Assembly: GCA_002482965.1 (NCBI GenBank)
Contig: DLGZ01000065.1
Location: forward strand, 101,882 to 165,881
Reading direction: 5' to 3'
Length of the DNA stretch: 64,000 bases
From: Verrucomicrobiaceae bacterium UBA7681
GTDB taxonomy: Bacteria > Verrucomicrobiota > Verrucomicrobiia > Verrucomicrobiales > Verrucomicrobiaceae
The notes beneath the pieces were generated by a model. It made no database searches. It saw only the letters and a list, made by a program, of their open reading frames with translations, and was not told the DNA's origin. Shown one piece after another: positions 1 to 7,704 of the stretch. Within the stretch, counting starts at the first letter, position 1. Each line of letters starts with the position of its first letter. A program made the position numbers and the translations under genes.

Positions 1-648
1 GCCAAGGCGGAGATCAGGCTGGTCTTGTTCGATGAGAGGCAGTGCGCCATGCACGTGGTGGCAAATAGTGATCCCAAAACGGCCTGGCCTCTTGATGACA
101 TGGGCCACGCCAAGAAGGCACTGGCCGTCTGCAACGGCGGTTACTTCAACCCCGGCGGTGACTTTGGCCCGGTAGGGCTGGAAATCGCCGAAGGTATTCG
201 CAGTGGAAAGCCCGTCATGGATCAATGGTTCGGCGGACTGATGGTCAAGCAGGGCAAGGCCTCACTCGTCTGGAGCAATGAGTTCCAAGACGCGCCAGAC
301 CTCAGCGAATTTGTGCAGTGCAGTCCTTGGCTGGTCAGTGAGGGCCGCGTCTGGCCGGTGCCACCCAGCAAAGAGCCGGAACCGCGCAACAACCGCACGT
401 TCATCATGACCGATGCTGCAGGCCGCTGGGCCATCGGCACCTGCAAACGCACCGGTCTGCTGGAACTCGCCCACATCCTCGTCACACCCGGAATCATCAC
501 TGAGATGAAGGTCAACCGTGCGCTGAATCTCGATGGTGGTCCTTCCACCGGCCTATGGTGCCGGAGCGAATCAGGCGCGGTGCAGTTTGAAAAGCCCGGC
601 TGGGCGGTGCGCAACGCCATCGTGATCGTGCCGCGAGATTCCAAGTGA
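1..648 (+). CDS. Phosphodiester glycosidase family protein (NAGPA/DUF2233-like), 5' end cut by window
   Basis: The frame is open from base 1, so the gene starts before the window; a TTG at 25 is only an internal codon. The visible 215 residues carry the pattern of the NAGPA/DUF2233 fold: an N-GGYF segment (CNGGYFNPGG), a repeat of hydrophobic strands, and a late LDGGPSTG segment that usually forms the active site. Family members cleave or bind glycosyl phosphodiesters, typically outside the cytoplasm. Two more members of the same superfamily lie at 22710-23465 and 34056-34889. The substrate cannot be told from sequence. The next gene starts a few bases after the TGA stop, so the two are probably co-transcribed. 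Confidence 0.75.
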   Translation, partial: AKAEIRLVLFDERQCAMHVVANSDPKTAWPLDDMGHAKKALAVCNGGYFNPGGDFGPVGLEIAEGIRSGKPVMDQWFGGLMVKQGKASLVWSNEFQDAPDLSEFVQCSPWLVSEGRVWPVPPSKEPEPRNNRTFIMTDAAGRWAIGTCKRTGLLELAHILVTPGIITEMKVNRALNLDGGPSTGLWCRSESGAVQFEKPGWAVRNAIVIVPRDSK

Positions 649-651
649 GAT

Positions 652-1941
652 ATGGCCGGTTTGGTGCGTTCGAAAGTAATGCGACCAACCATCTTCAGTC
701 TTCTTGTCCTCGGTCTGATTCACACCGCCAGCGCCCAGCAGCCGCAATGGTTCAAGGGCAACACACACACGCATTCGTTGTGGAGTGATGGCAATGACTT
801 CCCGGAGATGATCACGGACTGGTACAAAGAGCATGGCTATGATTTCCTGGCGATCTCTGACCACAACGTGCTCCAGGCGAAAGAAGTGTGGATGAGTGTT
901 CCCGCAGTCGAAAAGCGCCGCAGAATCCTGGGCAAGACCACCATGGAAAAGTATCTCGCCCGCTTTGGCGGAGACTGGGTGACGACACGTGAAAAAGACG
1001 GCCTCACCGAAGTGCGGCTGAAGAAGCTGGAGGAATACCGGCCCAAGTTTGAAGTGCCGGGGAAGTTCCTGCTCATCCAGGCGGAGGAGATCAGCGCCGG
1101 CATCGGCAAGGCACCGATTCACATCAACGCGGTGAACTTGCGGGAGGAGATCGTGCCGGTCAAAGACCTTGCCAGCATTCCAGAGGTGATGCGGGCCAAT
1201 CTGCGAATGGTGAACGAGCAGTCAAAGCGCCTGGGCGTGCCGATGCTCTCGCACATCAATCATCCGAACTTCCGCTGGGCCCTCTCCGCCGAGGATCTGG
1301 CTTCGGTGCTGGAGGAAAACTTTTGGGAGATCTACAACGGCCACCCCACCATCAACTATCCTGGCGATGCGTCCCGCATGGGTCATGAAAAGATCTGGGA
1401 CGTTGCCAACACGCTGCGCATTGCCGAGTTCAAAGCCCCACCGCTCTATGGCGTCGGCACGGACGACTCACACCGCTATCACGGTGAGGAAAACGGCCCC
1501 GGCCGTGGCTGGATCATGGTGCGTGCCACCAGTCTGAATCCCGCTGAGATCATCAAAGCCATGAAGGCGGGTGATTTTTATGCCTCTTCCGGTGTCACCC
1601 TGGACGATGTGAGCTTCAAAGAGGGCGAATTGCGCATCCGCATTCATGCGGAGCCGGGAGTCACTTACAGCACGCAGATTCGCGGCACCTTGCAGGGCTA
1701 TGACGCCACGACCCGCGCCGCGCCCCCGGTGGAAGGCGATCTGCATCCGCCACGCCTGCTGTATTCCGATGACGTGGGCAAGACGCTGGCAACCATCGAA
1801 GGCGAGGAAGTGGTCTGGAAACCCAGCGGCAAAGAGCTGTATTTCCGCGCCGTCATCACCTCCTCCAAGCCGTATGCGAATCCCTCTTTCGAAGGGCAGA
1901 TGCAAATGGGGTGGACGCAGCCGATGGGGTGGGAAAAGTAG
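652..1941 (+). CDS. Exported PHP-domain metal-dependent phosphoesterase-like protein
   Basis: The protein has 429 residues and a hydrophobic signal peptide ending near TASAQQ. The motif GNTHTHSLWSDG follows directly and is the first metal-binding motif of the PHP (polymerase and histidinol phosphatase) superfamily. Later metal ligands are visible in ISDHN and in GTDDSHRY near the C-terminal third. The PHP fold hydrolyses phosphoesters using two or three metal ions; in exported forms the substrate is unknown. An in-frame ATG at 679 (protein start MRPTIF) would give a more usual signal peptide, and neither start has a strong ribosome-binding site. It follows the glycosidase gene by 3 bases. Confidence 0.75.
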   Translation: MAGLVRSKVMRPTIFSLLVLGLIHTASAQQPQWFKGNTHTHSLWSDGNDFPEMITDWYKEHGYDFLAISDHNVLQAKEVWMSVPAVEKRRRILGKTTMEKYLARFGGDWVTTREKDGLTEVRLKKLEEYRPKFEVPGKFLLIQAEEISAGIGKAPIHINAVNLREEIVPVKDLASIPEVMRANLRMVNEQSKRLGVPMLSHINHPNFRWALSAEDLASVLEENFWEIYNGHPTINYPGDASRMGHEKIWDVANTLRIAEFKAPPLYGVGTDDSHRYHGEENGPGRGWIMVRATSLNPAEIIKAMKAGDFYASSGVTLDDVSFKEGELRIRIHAEPGVTYSTQIRGTLQGYDATTRAAPPVEGDLHPPRLLYSDDVGKTLATIEGEEVVWKPSGKELYFRAVITSSKPYANPSFEGQMQMGWTQPMGWEK

Positions 1942-1962
1942 CCTTGTTGCTGTGCAACAAGG
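1942..1962. repeat. Perfect stem-loop directly after a stop codon (class A palindrome)
   Basis: Arms CCTTGTTGC and GCAACAAGG (9 bp, perfect) flank a 3-base loop. It starts one base after the TAG of the PHP gene and shares a GTAGCC prefix with the palindrome at 31018-31042, whose arms differ but pair equally well. There is no T-run, so it is not a classic intrinsic terminator. It may be a REP-like element or a 3' end stabiliser. Confidence 0.6.
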
Positions 1963-2029
1963 TATTCCCCGTGCGGTACTTACCGTTCGACTCTTGACGA
2001 CCCATTGACCGTTGACGGCTCAATGCCGC

Positions 2030-2746
2030 CTACCGCACCCAGTGTGCACCGCTGGAAAGGCCCACGTGCCAGTTGCGCAGGTGCATGTCGGAGTAGTCGG
2101 TCTTGCCTTGGGCTCCGACCATGAAAGTGCCGGTGGCGCGTTTCCAGGCTTTGCTAAAGCTCTCGGCGGTGTGGCAGCCCCAGCTCTGGCAGTAGGCCTT
2201 GGATGCGAAGGCCCGGCCGCTGATCTTGTGCAGATCATGCTCATGCAGCCACGCGGTGGAGGTGGCATACACGTCCGAGCTGTAGTCAAACATGAAGCTG
2301 TACTTGTTCGAGTGGCCGAAGTACTCGAAGCCGGAGATCTTTAAACCACTGCGTCCGGAGGCACCGTTGTTGATGTAGCGGATCAGTTCGTCCGTGCTGC
2401 GGAACCAGACGAGATTGATGTAGGGGTAGGCCTTGGTCACGGACTCCACATTCTGCGTCAGGGGCTGGTGCTCGGCTGCGGCGCGGCGCACATACGCATC
2501 CCGATACACCAGCCAGGTGATGCGGGTGCCCGCTGGTGCGGTGCTGTGAATCTCCTGCATGCGCACGCGGGCAGTGCGGATAAAGTTGCCCCACCAGCGG
2601 TCATGCTGCTCTCCGGGACGGCGCAAATCTTCAAACCCGCGTGCCGCAGGCCCACCGCTGACGATGAGGTATTCGGTGTCTGCGGCGGCCTTGGTGACAA
2701 GGCCGCAGGTGAGCAGGAAAAGCGTGGTGAAAAGCAGGCGGGTCAT
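2030..2746 (-). CDS. Exported protein of unknown function with His/Cys pattern
   Basis: The protein has 238 residues with a clear signal peptide (hydrophobic run to about residue 21, then AAADTEY). I do not recognise the family with confidence. The mature part has a SGFEYFGHSNK segment with His145 and a YCQSWGCHTAES segment with Cys186 and Cys191. A His after a beta strand and a Cys after a second strand, both next to small residues, is how the catalytic dyad of clan CD (caspase/clostripain-like) peptidases is laid out. That reading is inference only. It lies alone on the minus strand, 21 bases downstream of a DUF1080 gene with the same orientation. Confidence 0.55.
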   Translation of the reverse strand: MTRLLFTTLFLLTCGLVTKAAADTEYLIVSGGPAARGFEDLRRPGEQHDRWWGNFIRTARVRMQEIHSTAPAGTRITWLVYRDAYVRRAAAEHQPLTQNVESVTKAYPYINLVWFRSTDELIRYINNGASGRSGLKISGFEYFGHSNKYSFMFDYSSDVYATSTAWLHEHDLHKISGRAFASKAYCQSWGCHTAESFSKAWKRATGTFMVGAQGKTDYSDMHLRNWHVGLSSGAHWVR

Positions 2747-2767
2747 GATGGGGCTAACTAAGCACGA

Positions 2768-3499
2768 CTACTTCGTTTCGACGAGCTTGAAGTTCTTGAA
2801 CTGCACGACCATCGGCGGGCCGGCATGGATCTGCAGGGCCAGCAGGCCTTCCTTAGGCGCGTTGGCGCTGTCTTCGTCGGTCACGTCGATGGTCTGGAGT
2901 CCATTGATGAAATGCTGCACGTGGTTGCCTTTGGCGACGATGCGATATTCGTTCCAATCTTCCTTTTTGATCGAAGCCTGGATGGCGGCGCTGTCGCCCA
3001 CGCTGCCGGTGACTTCGACGACGGCCTTCTTGCCACCTTCAGGGGAGGTGCGAGCAGCAGGCTTGATCGTGGTCTTTTCGCCACGCTTGGCCAAAATGCC
3101 ACGACCGCGCTCTTCATAGAGAATGCCGCTGTAAGTTGTACCAGCTTCGAAGTCGGCCTGGTAGCCGCTGATGATCGGGCCAAACTCACCTGCAGGCAGT
3201 TCCTTGCTGCGGTACTGCACGCCCGAATTGCCTTTTTCGATGCGGTACTGAAATGTCAGCTCGAAGTCACCCACGGTGCCGCCTTTCCAGACGAGGAAGG
3301 TGTTGTGCTTGAGGATGCTTTTGTCGGGGCTTTCATCACTCGCGGGAGTCCTACCGGTGATGGTGCCGTCCTCCACGCTCCACAGCTCCTTGTTGCCCTC
3401 CCAGCCGCTGAGGTCCTTGCCGTTGAAGATTTCTTTTTCCTCCGCGCTGGCGAAGGAAAGGGCGGCAAGGAAGGTGGCGAGGGCGAGGTGCAGTTTCAT
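2768..3499 (-). CDS. DUF1080 (3-keto-disaccharide hydrolase-like) exported protein
   Basis: The protein has 243 residues with an N-terminal signal peptide ending near SFASAEE. The sequence EIFNGKDLSGWEGN followed by WSVEDGTITG is the hallmark start of the DUF1080 domain, a concanavalin-like beta-sandwich. The motif GNSGVQYRS in the middle is also typical. Some members hydrolyse 3-keto-glycosides made by Gfo/Idh/MocA-type oxidoreductases, and one of those is encoded at 35596-36936, although not adjacent. It is probably transcribed together with the unknown exported protein downstream. Confidence 0.85.
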   Translation of the reverse strand: MKLHLALATFLAALSFASAEEKEIFNGKDLSGWEGNKELWSVEDGTITGRTPASDESPDKSILKHNTFLVWKGGTVGDFELTFQYRIEKGNSGVQYRSKELPAGEFGPIISGYQADFEAGTTYSGILYEERGRGILAKRGEKTTIKPAARTSPEGGKKAVVEVTGSVGDSAAIQASIKKEDWNEYRIVAKGNHVQHFINGLQTIDVTDEDSANAPKEGLLALQIHAGPPMVVQFKNFKLVETK

Positions 3500-3615
3500 G
3501 AATGGTTGTGGTGAGTCGGGCGAGGTTTAACGTGCAGGGCCGTGCTTGTCTATCGCTTTGCCGACGGGGTGAATCGTGCTTGCTGTTTGATCCGGTCGTG
3601 ATATTTCCGCGCACG

Positions 3616-4023
3616 ATGCAACTACTGCGCCTCCTCTCGTCTCCCATTTTCTGGCGTGTTTTGGTCCTGCTGTGGTTCGGGGTGCTGTTCTGGCTGTCCT
3701 CCCAAAGCCACCTGCCGTCTCCTGCATCCTTTGAAGGTGTGGACAAGCTGGAGCACACGATCTTTTTCGCCGCTGGCGGCATGTGCTTCCTGCTGGGCCT
3801 GCGCCTTGCCGGTTTCGCCAAAGCCACCAAGACCGCCATCCTCGTCACGGTCCTGTTCTGCGGCGCTGTGGGAGGCTTTGACGAGTGGCATCAAACCTTC
3901 ACGCCAGGCCGCAGCGGGGGGGATGTGTGGGATTTCACCGCCGATCTGTGCGGCGGTTTTCTCGGGGCGCTTCTCGCGATGGGATTTCAGCGGTGGCTGG
4001 GGAGAAAGCAACTTGAGGCGTGA
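3616..4023 (+). CDS. VanZ-like membrane protein
   Basis: The protein has 135 residues from the ATG at 3616. A longer in-frame reading from 3502 adds a non-hydrophobic stretch and runs into the 5' end of the divergent DUF1080 gene, so the shorter start is preferred. Three to four hydrophobic segments are visible. Conserved VanZ features are WLSSQSHLP after the first helix, DKLEHTIFFAAGG, and GGFDEWHQTFTPGRSGGDVWDFTAD. The VanZ family is linked to low-level glycopeptide tolerance in a few hosts, but most members have no known role. Confidence 0.8.
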   Translation: MQLLRLLSSPIFWRVLVLLWFGVLFWLSSQSHLPSPASFEGVDKLEHTIFFAAGGMCFLLGLRLAGFAKATKTAILVTVLFCGAVGGFDEWHQTFTPGRSGGDVWDFTADLCGGFLGALLAMGFQRWLGRKQLEA

Positions 4024-4057
4024 CAGCCTGGGTGTCTGCTGCCATGGCCGATCTTTT

Positions 4058-4085
4058 GAAGTGCGGCTGCGTAGTTGCCGCTTTC
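4058..4085. repeat. Imperfect stem-loop in the VanZ-nuoH intergenic space
   Basis: GCGGC and GCCGC arms flank a 9-base loop, with outer GAA/TTTC pairing and one bulge. It sits in the 234-base gap between the convergent vanZ-like and nuoH genes, where I see no other feature. It could be a degenerate REP-like element or a weak terminator. Confidence 0.3.
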
Positions 4086-4257
4086 GAGCGTCTTGTGGCA
4101 TGCGTGTGCTGACCATCCTGCGAAAAACCATCAGCTCCCGCATTCGGACATCTCCGCGCATGCGTGAATCACACAGTCCGTCGAAAGCGGTAGCTTCGCT
4201 CGTTCCTCGCTGCGCAACCGCAGTCCATATGGGCGGGCATTCTCGGCCTCTGGCTCC

Positions 4258-5460
4258 TCACTTCAGCGGGAACCACCACATCAGCAGCGCCGTGAGGAAG
4301 ACGTTTGCGAGGGCGAGCTCGAAGAACACTTTCCAGCCCAGGGCCATGAGCTGATCGAAGCGGAAGCGGGGCAGGGTCCAGCGGATGATGATGAAGAAGA
4401 CGATGAAGAAGAACACCTTGCCGAAGAACGTCGCGATGTGCAGCAGGCCGGTGTAGAGCGGCGTGGTGTCAGGCGTGTAATGCAGCTGGAGCGGGATGAT
4501 TTTCTCCAGCAGCGGCCAGCAGGGAATGCTCCAGCCGCCGAGGAAGAGCGTCACCGCCATGCCTGAGCCGATGATCATCGCGGCGTATTCACCCATGAAG
4601 AACAGCGCGAACTTCATGGAGCTGTATTCGGTGTGGTAACCGGCCACCAGTTCCGTTTCGCACTCGGCAAGATCGAAGGGCAGGCGGTTCGTCTCCGCAA
4701 ACATGGAGACAGTGAAGATGACAAAGGAGATGACGATGGGGATCAGCAGCACCCAGCGTGCAACGCTCAGGCCTTCGCCCCAGAGCGGCAGCAGCAGCCA
4801 GCCGTTGGCGTCTTGAAAGGCGGACATCTTGGTCATGTTCAGCTCGCCGAAAATCATCAGTACCGGGACGATCGAAAGGCCCAGTGAGATTTCATACGAG
4901 ATCATCTGCGCACTCGCACGCACACCGCCGAGGAAGGGGTACTTCGAATTGGAAGCCCAGCCGGCGAGGACGATGCCATAGACACCAAGGGAGGCGATGG
5001 CGAAGGTGAACAGCGGCCCGATGCTCAGGTCTGCGATCACCATCTTGATCGGCTCGGCGATTCCGAGAAAGGAGAGGTTCAACTCGCTGCCGAAGGGCAG
5101 CACCACGCAGGTGAGCAGCGCAGGCACCACCGTCATGCAGGGGGCCAGCCAATAGTAGAAAGTGCGCACGTGGGCGGGCACAAAGTCTTCCTTCAAAATG
5201 AACTTCAGGCCATCCGCCGCCGCCTGGGCCAGACCACCGATGCCGAAGGGCTGCCAGTCTTTCTTGAATCCGAGAAGTGTCAGCGGCACGCCCACGCGGT
5301 TCGGACCCACTCGGTCCTGGATCACTGCTGAGATGCGTCGCTCAAAGTAAACGGCGATCGACACCAGCGGGAGGATGACCAGAAAGGTGAGGAAAACGAT
5401 CTTCCCCACCGAGACGGCGAGCGCAATGAGATCGAAAGTGGCGAGCGTGGGAGTGAACAT
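4258..5460 (-). CDS. nuoH: NADH-quinone oxidoreductase subunit H
   Basis: The protein has 400 residues with about eight to nine membrane helices. It contains the invariant subunit-H motifs YFERRISAVIQDRVGPNRVG near the N-terminus, LKFILKEDFVPAHV, and the acidic loop FAETNRLPFDLAECETELVAGYHTEYSS. Subunit H lies at the junction of the membrane and peripheral arms of complex I and contributes to the quinone site. The length is somewhat above the usual 320-350, mainly in the periplasmic loops and C-terminal region. No other nuo gene is in this window; its neighbours are VanZ-like and DUF4282 proteins, so this copy is detached from a canonical nuo operon. Confidence 0.95.
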   Translation of the reverse strand: MFTPTLATFDLIALAVSVGKIVFLTFLVILPLVSIAVYFERRISAVIQDRVGPNRVGVPLTLLGFKKDWQPFGIGGLAQAAADGLKFILKEDFVPAHVRTFYYWLAPCMTVVPALLTCVVLPFGSELNLSFLGIAEPIKMVIADLSIGPLFTFAIASLGVYGIVLAGWASNSKYPFLGGVRASAQMISYEISLGLSIVPVLMIFGELNMTKMSAFQDANGWLLLPLWGEGLSVARWVLLIPIVISFVIFTVSMFAETNRLPFDLAECETELVAGYHTEYSSMKFALFFMGEYAAMIIGSGMAVTLFLGGWSIPCWPLLEKIIPLQLHYTPDTTPLYTGLLHIATFFGKVFFFIVFFIIIRWTLPRFRFDQLMALGWKVFFELALANVFLTALLMWWFPLK

Positions 5461-5505
5461 CGGCAGGGCGATTATCAGGACGCAGCGAAGAGCAGCAACC
5501 CGATT

Positions 5506-5523
5506 TTGTGAAAAATTTCACAA
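5506..5523. promoter_or_regulatory. 18-base palindrome upstream of nuoH
   Basis: TTGTGAAA and TTTCACAA form a perfect inverted repeat separated by two A bases. It lies 46-63 bases upstream of the nuoH ATG and after the end of the DUF4282 gene on the same strand. Its size and symmetry fit a binding site for a dimeric regulator. It could also fold as an A/T-rich hairpin in the DUF4282 transcript, but no T-run follows. No regulator can be named. Confidence 0.4.
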
Positions 5524-5564
5524 GCCCCTTGTTTCGCTCTCATTTGCGCAGGCTTTTCGGTCTC

Positions 5565-5924
5565 TCAACGCACAGGATCGGTGAACGAAGCTGGCTTCGG
5601 CGCAGGCTTGGCAACGGTGTCATTCGCCATCGGGGCCAGGTGCTCCGCGATGCGGAAGACCGCCAGAATGAGCTCCACCGTCACCCGGGCGACGATCAGA
5701 TAGAGCAAAAAGGCTGCGGGGGCGACGATGATGCCCCACCAGCTGTAAAACAGCCATGAGATGGCATACATGAAGGCCGCCAGCAGGCTCAGCACGTAGA
5801 GCATGCGCACAAGGTGTGGCGTGACGTATCGCTTAAAGGAAAGGTCCAGCACCAAGTCGAGCACCGCACGGATCTGCTGCCACAGGCTGGAAAGCGCGGA
5901 ACTGGAGGGGGGCTCGGCATTCAT
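5565..5924 (-). CDS. DUF4282 membrane protein
   Basis: The protein has 119 residues with two membrane helices (about residues 43-60 and 65-85). FKRYVTPHLVRMLYVLSLLAA and VARVTVELILAVFRIAEHLA match the DUF4282 pattern of an FxxxxTP segment followed by two helices and an amphipathic ERxxA-like helix. The function of the family is unknown. It is on the same strand as nuoH with a 104-base gap that holds a palindrome. Confidence 0.8.
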   Translation of the reverse strand: MNAEPPSSSALSSLWQQIRAVLDLVLDLSFKRYVTPHLVRMLYVLSLLAAFMYAISWLFYSWWGIIVAPAAFLLYLIVARVTVELILAVFRIAEHLAPMANDTVAKPAPKPASFTDPVR

Positions 5925-6115
5925 GGTGTCGAGAGTAAGCTTTGCCCAGGCAGGCGCAACCCGCCAAATCGGTCAGAAATGGGAACCTTGAGGCAGTGTT
6001 GGAATACTGGTTGCGTGTTTTGACAACCGCAGGCAGAATCCGCGCCTCTTTTTCCGCCCTGTGGCCAGGTGCATTAACAGAGACGTTTATCGACTAACCC
6101 AACACTGCCAAAGTC

Positions 6116-7162
6116 ATGCCTGCGAAACCCAAGAAACCCGCAGTTAAGAATAAGCCCGCTGCCAAGCCCGTTAAAAAGGCCCCTGTCAAGGCGGTGAAGT
6201 CGAAGAGCAAACCCGTTCCTGCCAAGACCGCCAAGCCGGCGGCAAAGTCGAAGAGCAAACCCATTTTGAAGAAAGCGGCGCCGAAAAAGCCCGCTCCGAA
6301 GAAAACCTCCCCCAAATCTGTGAAGAAAACCGCCCCGACAAAAGCTGCTGCCAAGACAACCGCTCCCGCAAAAAAAGCTGCCGCCAAAGCTGCTGCTCCC
6401 GCCAAGAAAGCCGCCGCCAAGGCCCCGGCCAAGGCTGAGAAGCCTGCTGCCAAGCCTGCTCCTGCACCGGCACCCGTGAAGACCGCCCCTGTGGCTGCCG
6501 TGGCTCCCGCCAAAGTGTCCAAGCCTTCCAAGTCCGCCCCTGCTCCACTCGTCCCGAAAGGCCGCACCTCGGTTTCGACCTCCGGCACCCCGCGCTCACG
6601 CCTCAATCGTGAAGAAGAAGGCGTCACCATCGAAATCGCCAAGGGACCGGTGAAGATGACGACTTTCCTCAAGAAGCAGAAGCAGCGCCTGATCGAACTG
6701 CGCGACGCCTACCTGAACTCCATCGAAGGCGTTGCCAGCGAAACCATCCGCAATGAAAACGGCGACGCCTCCGCTTTCGGCATGCATCAGGCCGACGCCG
6801 GCAGTGACGCCTATGACCGCGACTTCGCCCTCAGCCTGCTCGGCAAGGAACAGGACGCCCTCTACGAAATCAATGAAGCGCTCAAGCGCATCGAAACCGG
6901 CACCTACGGCCTGTGCGAAGGCACTGGAGTAACGATTCCTGAAGAGCGGCTTGAGGCCATGCCCTTCGCCCGATTCTCCGTTACCTACCAGGAAAAGCTG
7001 GAGCGCAGCCAGATGAGCGGCCGCTGGAGCCGCCCTGTCCATTCCCTCTTCGGCCTCGACAATGCCGACGACGCCTCCGACGACGACAAGGACGATGATG
7101 ACGCCGCTCCGGCCTCTTCGAATAACAACTCAGGCGAATCGCTTGACTTCTCCAAAGAGTGA
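6116..7162 (+). CDS. DksA/TraR-like protein with histone H1-like Lys/Ala/Pro tail and degenerate zinc finger
   Basis: The 348-residue protein has three parts. Residues 1-160 are a Lys/Ala/Pro-rich, histone H1-like tail with repeated PAKKAAAK units. Residues about 180-300 are a DksA/TraR-like coiled coil and globular domain, with KKQKQRLIELRDAY, the acidic loop ADAGSDAYDRD and the finger region TGTYGLCEGTG. Residues 317-335 are an acidic tail rich in Asp. In the finger only Cys267 remains; the other three expected ligands are Thr270, Ser288 and Tyr291. DksA proteins bind RNA polymerase through the secondary channel, and the basic tail predicts DNA binding as well (inference). It leads an apparent operon with rpmG and rpsR. 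A shorter start is unlikely because the tail composition is typical for the group. Confidence 0.85.
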   Translation: MPAKPKKPAVKNKPAAKPVKKAPVKAVKSKSKPVPAKTAKPAAKSKSKPILKKAAPKKPAPKKTSPKSVKKTAPTKAAAKTTAPAKKAAAKAAAPAKKAAAKAPAKAEKPAAKPAPAPAPVKTAPVAAVAPAKVSKPSKSAPAPLVPKGRTSVSTSGTPRSRLNREEEGVTIEIAKGPVKMTTFLKKQKQRLIELRDAYLNSIEGVASETIRNENGDASAFGMHQADAGSDAYDRDFALSLLGKEQDALYEINEALKRIETGTYGLCEGTGVTIPEERLEAMPFARFSVTYQEKLERSQMSGRWSRPVHSLFGLDNADDASDDDKDDDDAAPASSNNNSGESLDFSKE

Positions 7163-7185
7163 CCTAGCATCTGCGCCCCAAATTT

Positions 7186-7359
7186 ATGCCGCGAGAAATC
7201 ATCACCCTTGAATGCACCGAAGCGAAAGCCGCAGGTATGCCGCCCTCCCGCTACGTGACCACGCGCAACAAGAAAAGCGTCCGCACCCCCGGTCGTCTTG
7301 AGAAGGTGAAGTTTAATCACTTCATGAAGAAGCGCACTCTTCACCGCGAAACCCGCTAA
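7186..7359 (+). CDS. rpmG: 50S ribosomal protein L33 (bL33), cysteine-poor form
   Basis: A 57-residue gene. The segment RYVTTRNKKSVRTPGRLEKVKF and the end KKRTLHRETR are the standard bL33 signature. The zinc-binding form has two CxxC pairs; here only one Cys is left (TLEC), so this is a C-minus, zinc-independent type. It lies 23 bases after the DksA-like gene and 18 bases before rpsR, so the three genes form an operon. Confidence 0.93.
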   Translation: MPREIITLECTEAKAAGMPPSRYVTTRNKKSVRTPGRLEKVKFNHFMKKRTLHRETR

Positions 7360-7377
7360 TTTTTACCCCAGACTGCC

Positions 7378-7617
7378 ATGCAACCGAAGACCAAAGAACG
7401 CATGTCCAATTTCCGTCGCGCGAATCGCAAGATGCCGCGCCGCCGAGTGGACATCCCGGTGGAAAAGATTTCCTACACCAATCCTGAGCTGCTCGCCCGT
7501 TTCACCACGGAATCCGGCAAGCTCATCCCCCGCCGCATCACTGGCCTTCCAGCTTGGCTGCACCGCGTGGTCGTCCGTGAGATCAAGCGCTCCCGCGCTG
7601 TGAACCTCATGGCCTGA
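7378..7617 (+). CDS. rpsR: 30S ribosomal protein S18 (bS18)
   Basis: A 79-residue protein. ISYTNPELLARFTTESGKLIPRRITG and the end REIKRSRAVNLMA are diagnostic of bS18, which binds the 30S platform with bS6. It has no cysteine, so it is the zinc-independent form. It is the last gene of the dksA-like/rpmG/rpsR operon; a strong terminator follows 40 bases later. Confidence 0.95.
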   Translation: MQPKTKERMSNFRRANRKMPRRRVDIPVEKISYTNPELLARFTTESGKLIPRRITGLPAWLHRVVVREIKRSRAVNLMA

Positions 7618-7656
7618 TTTTGCAGGGTCTGCCCGTAAAGGGTCCCTTTTGATCTG

Positions 7657-7697
7657 CTTCCCACTGTTGCAATACGCGGCAGTGGGAAGTTTCATTT
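7657..7697 (+). terminator. Rho-independent terminator of the rpsR operon
   Basis: A perfect 10-bp stem, CTTCCCACTG with CAGTGGGAAG, encloses a 13-base loop and is followed by TTTCATTT. It lies between rpsR and folE2 on the same strand and should end the ribosomal-protein transcript. Confidence 0.8.
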
Positions 7698-7704
7698 CCA
7701 GCCT

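Noticed and set aside
5925..6115. Zur box upstream of the zinc-independent ribosomal protein operon
   Set aside because: No palindrome of the TGTTATA-type was found in these 191 bases.
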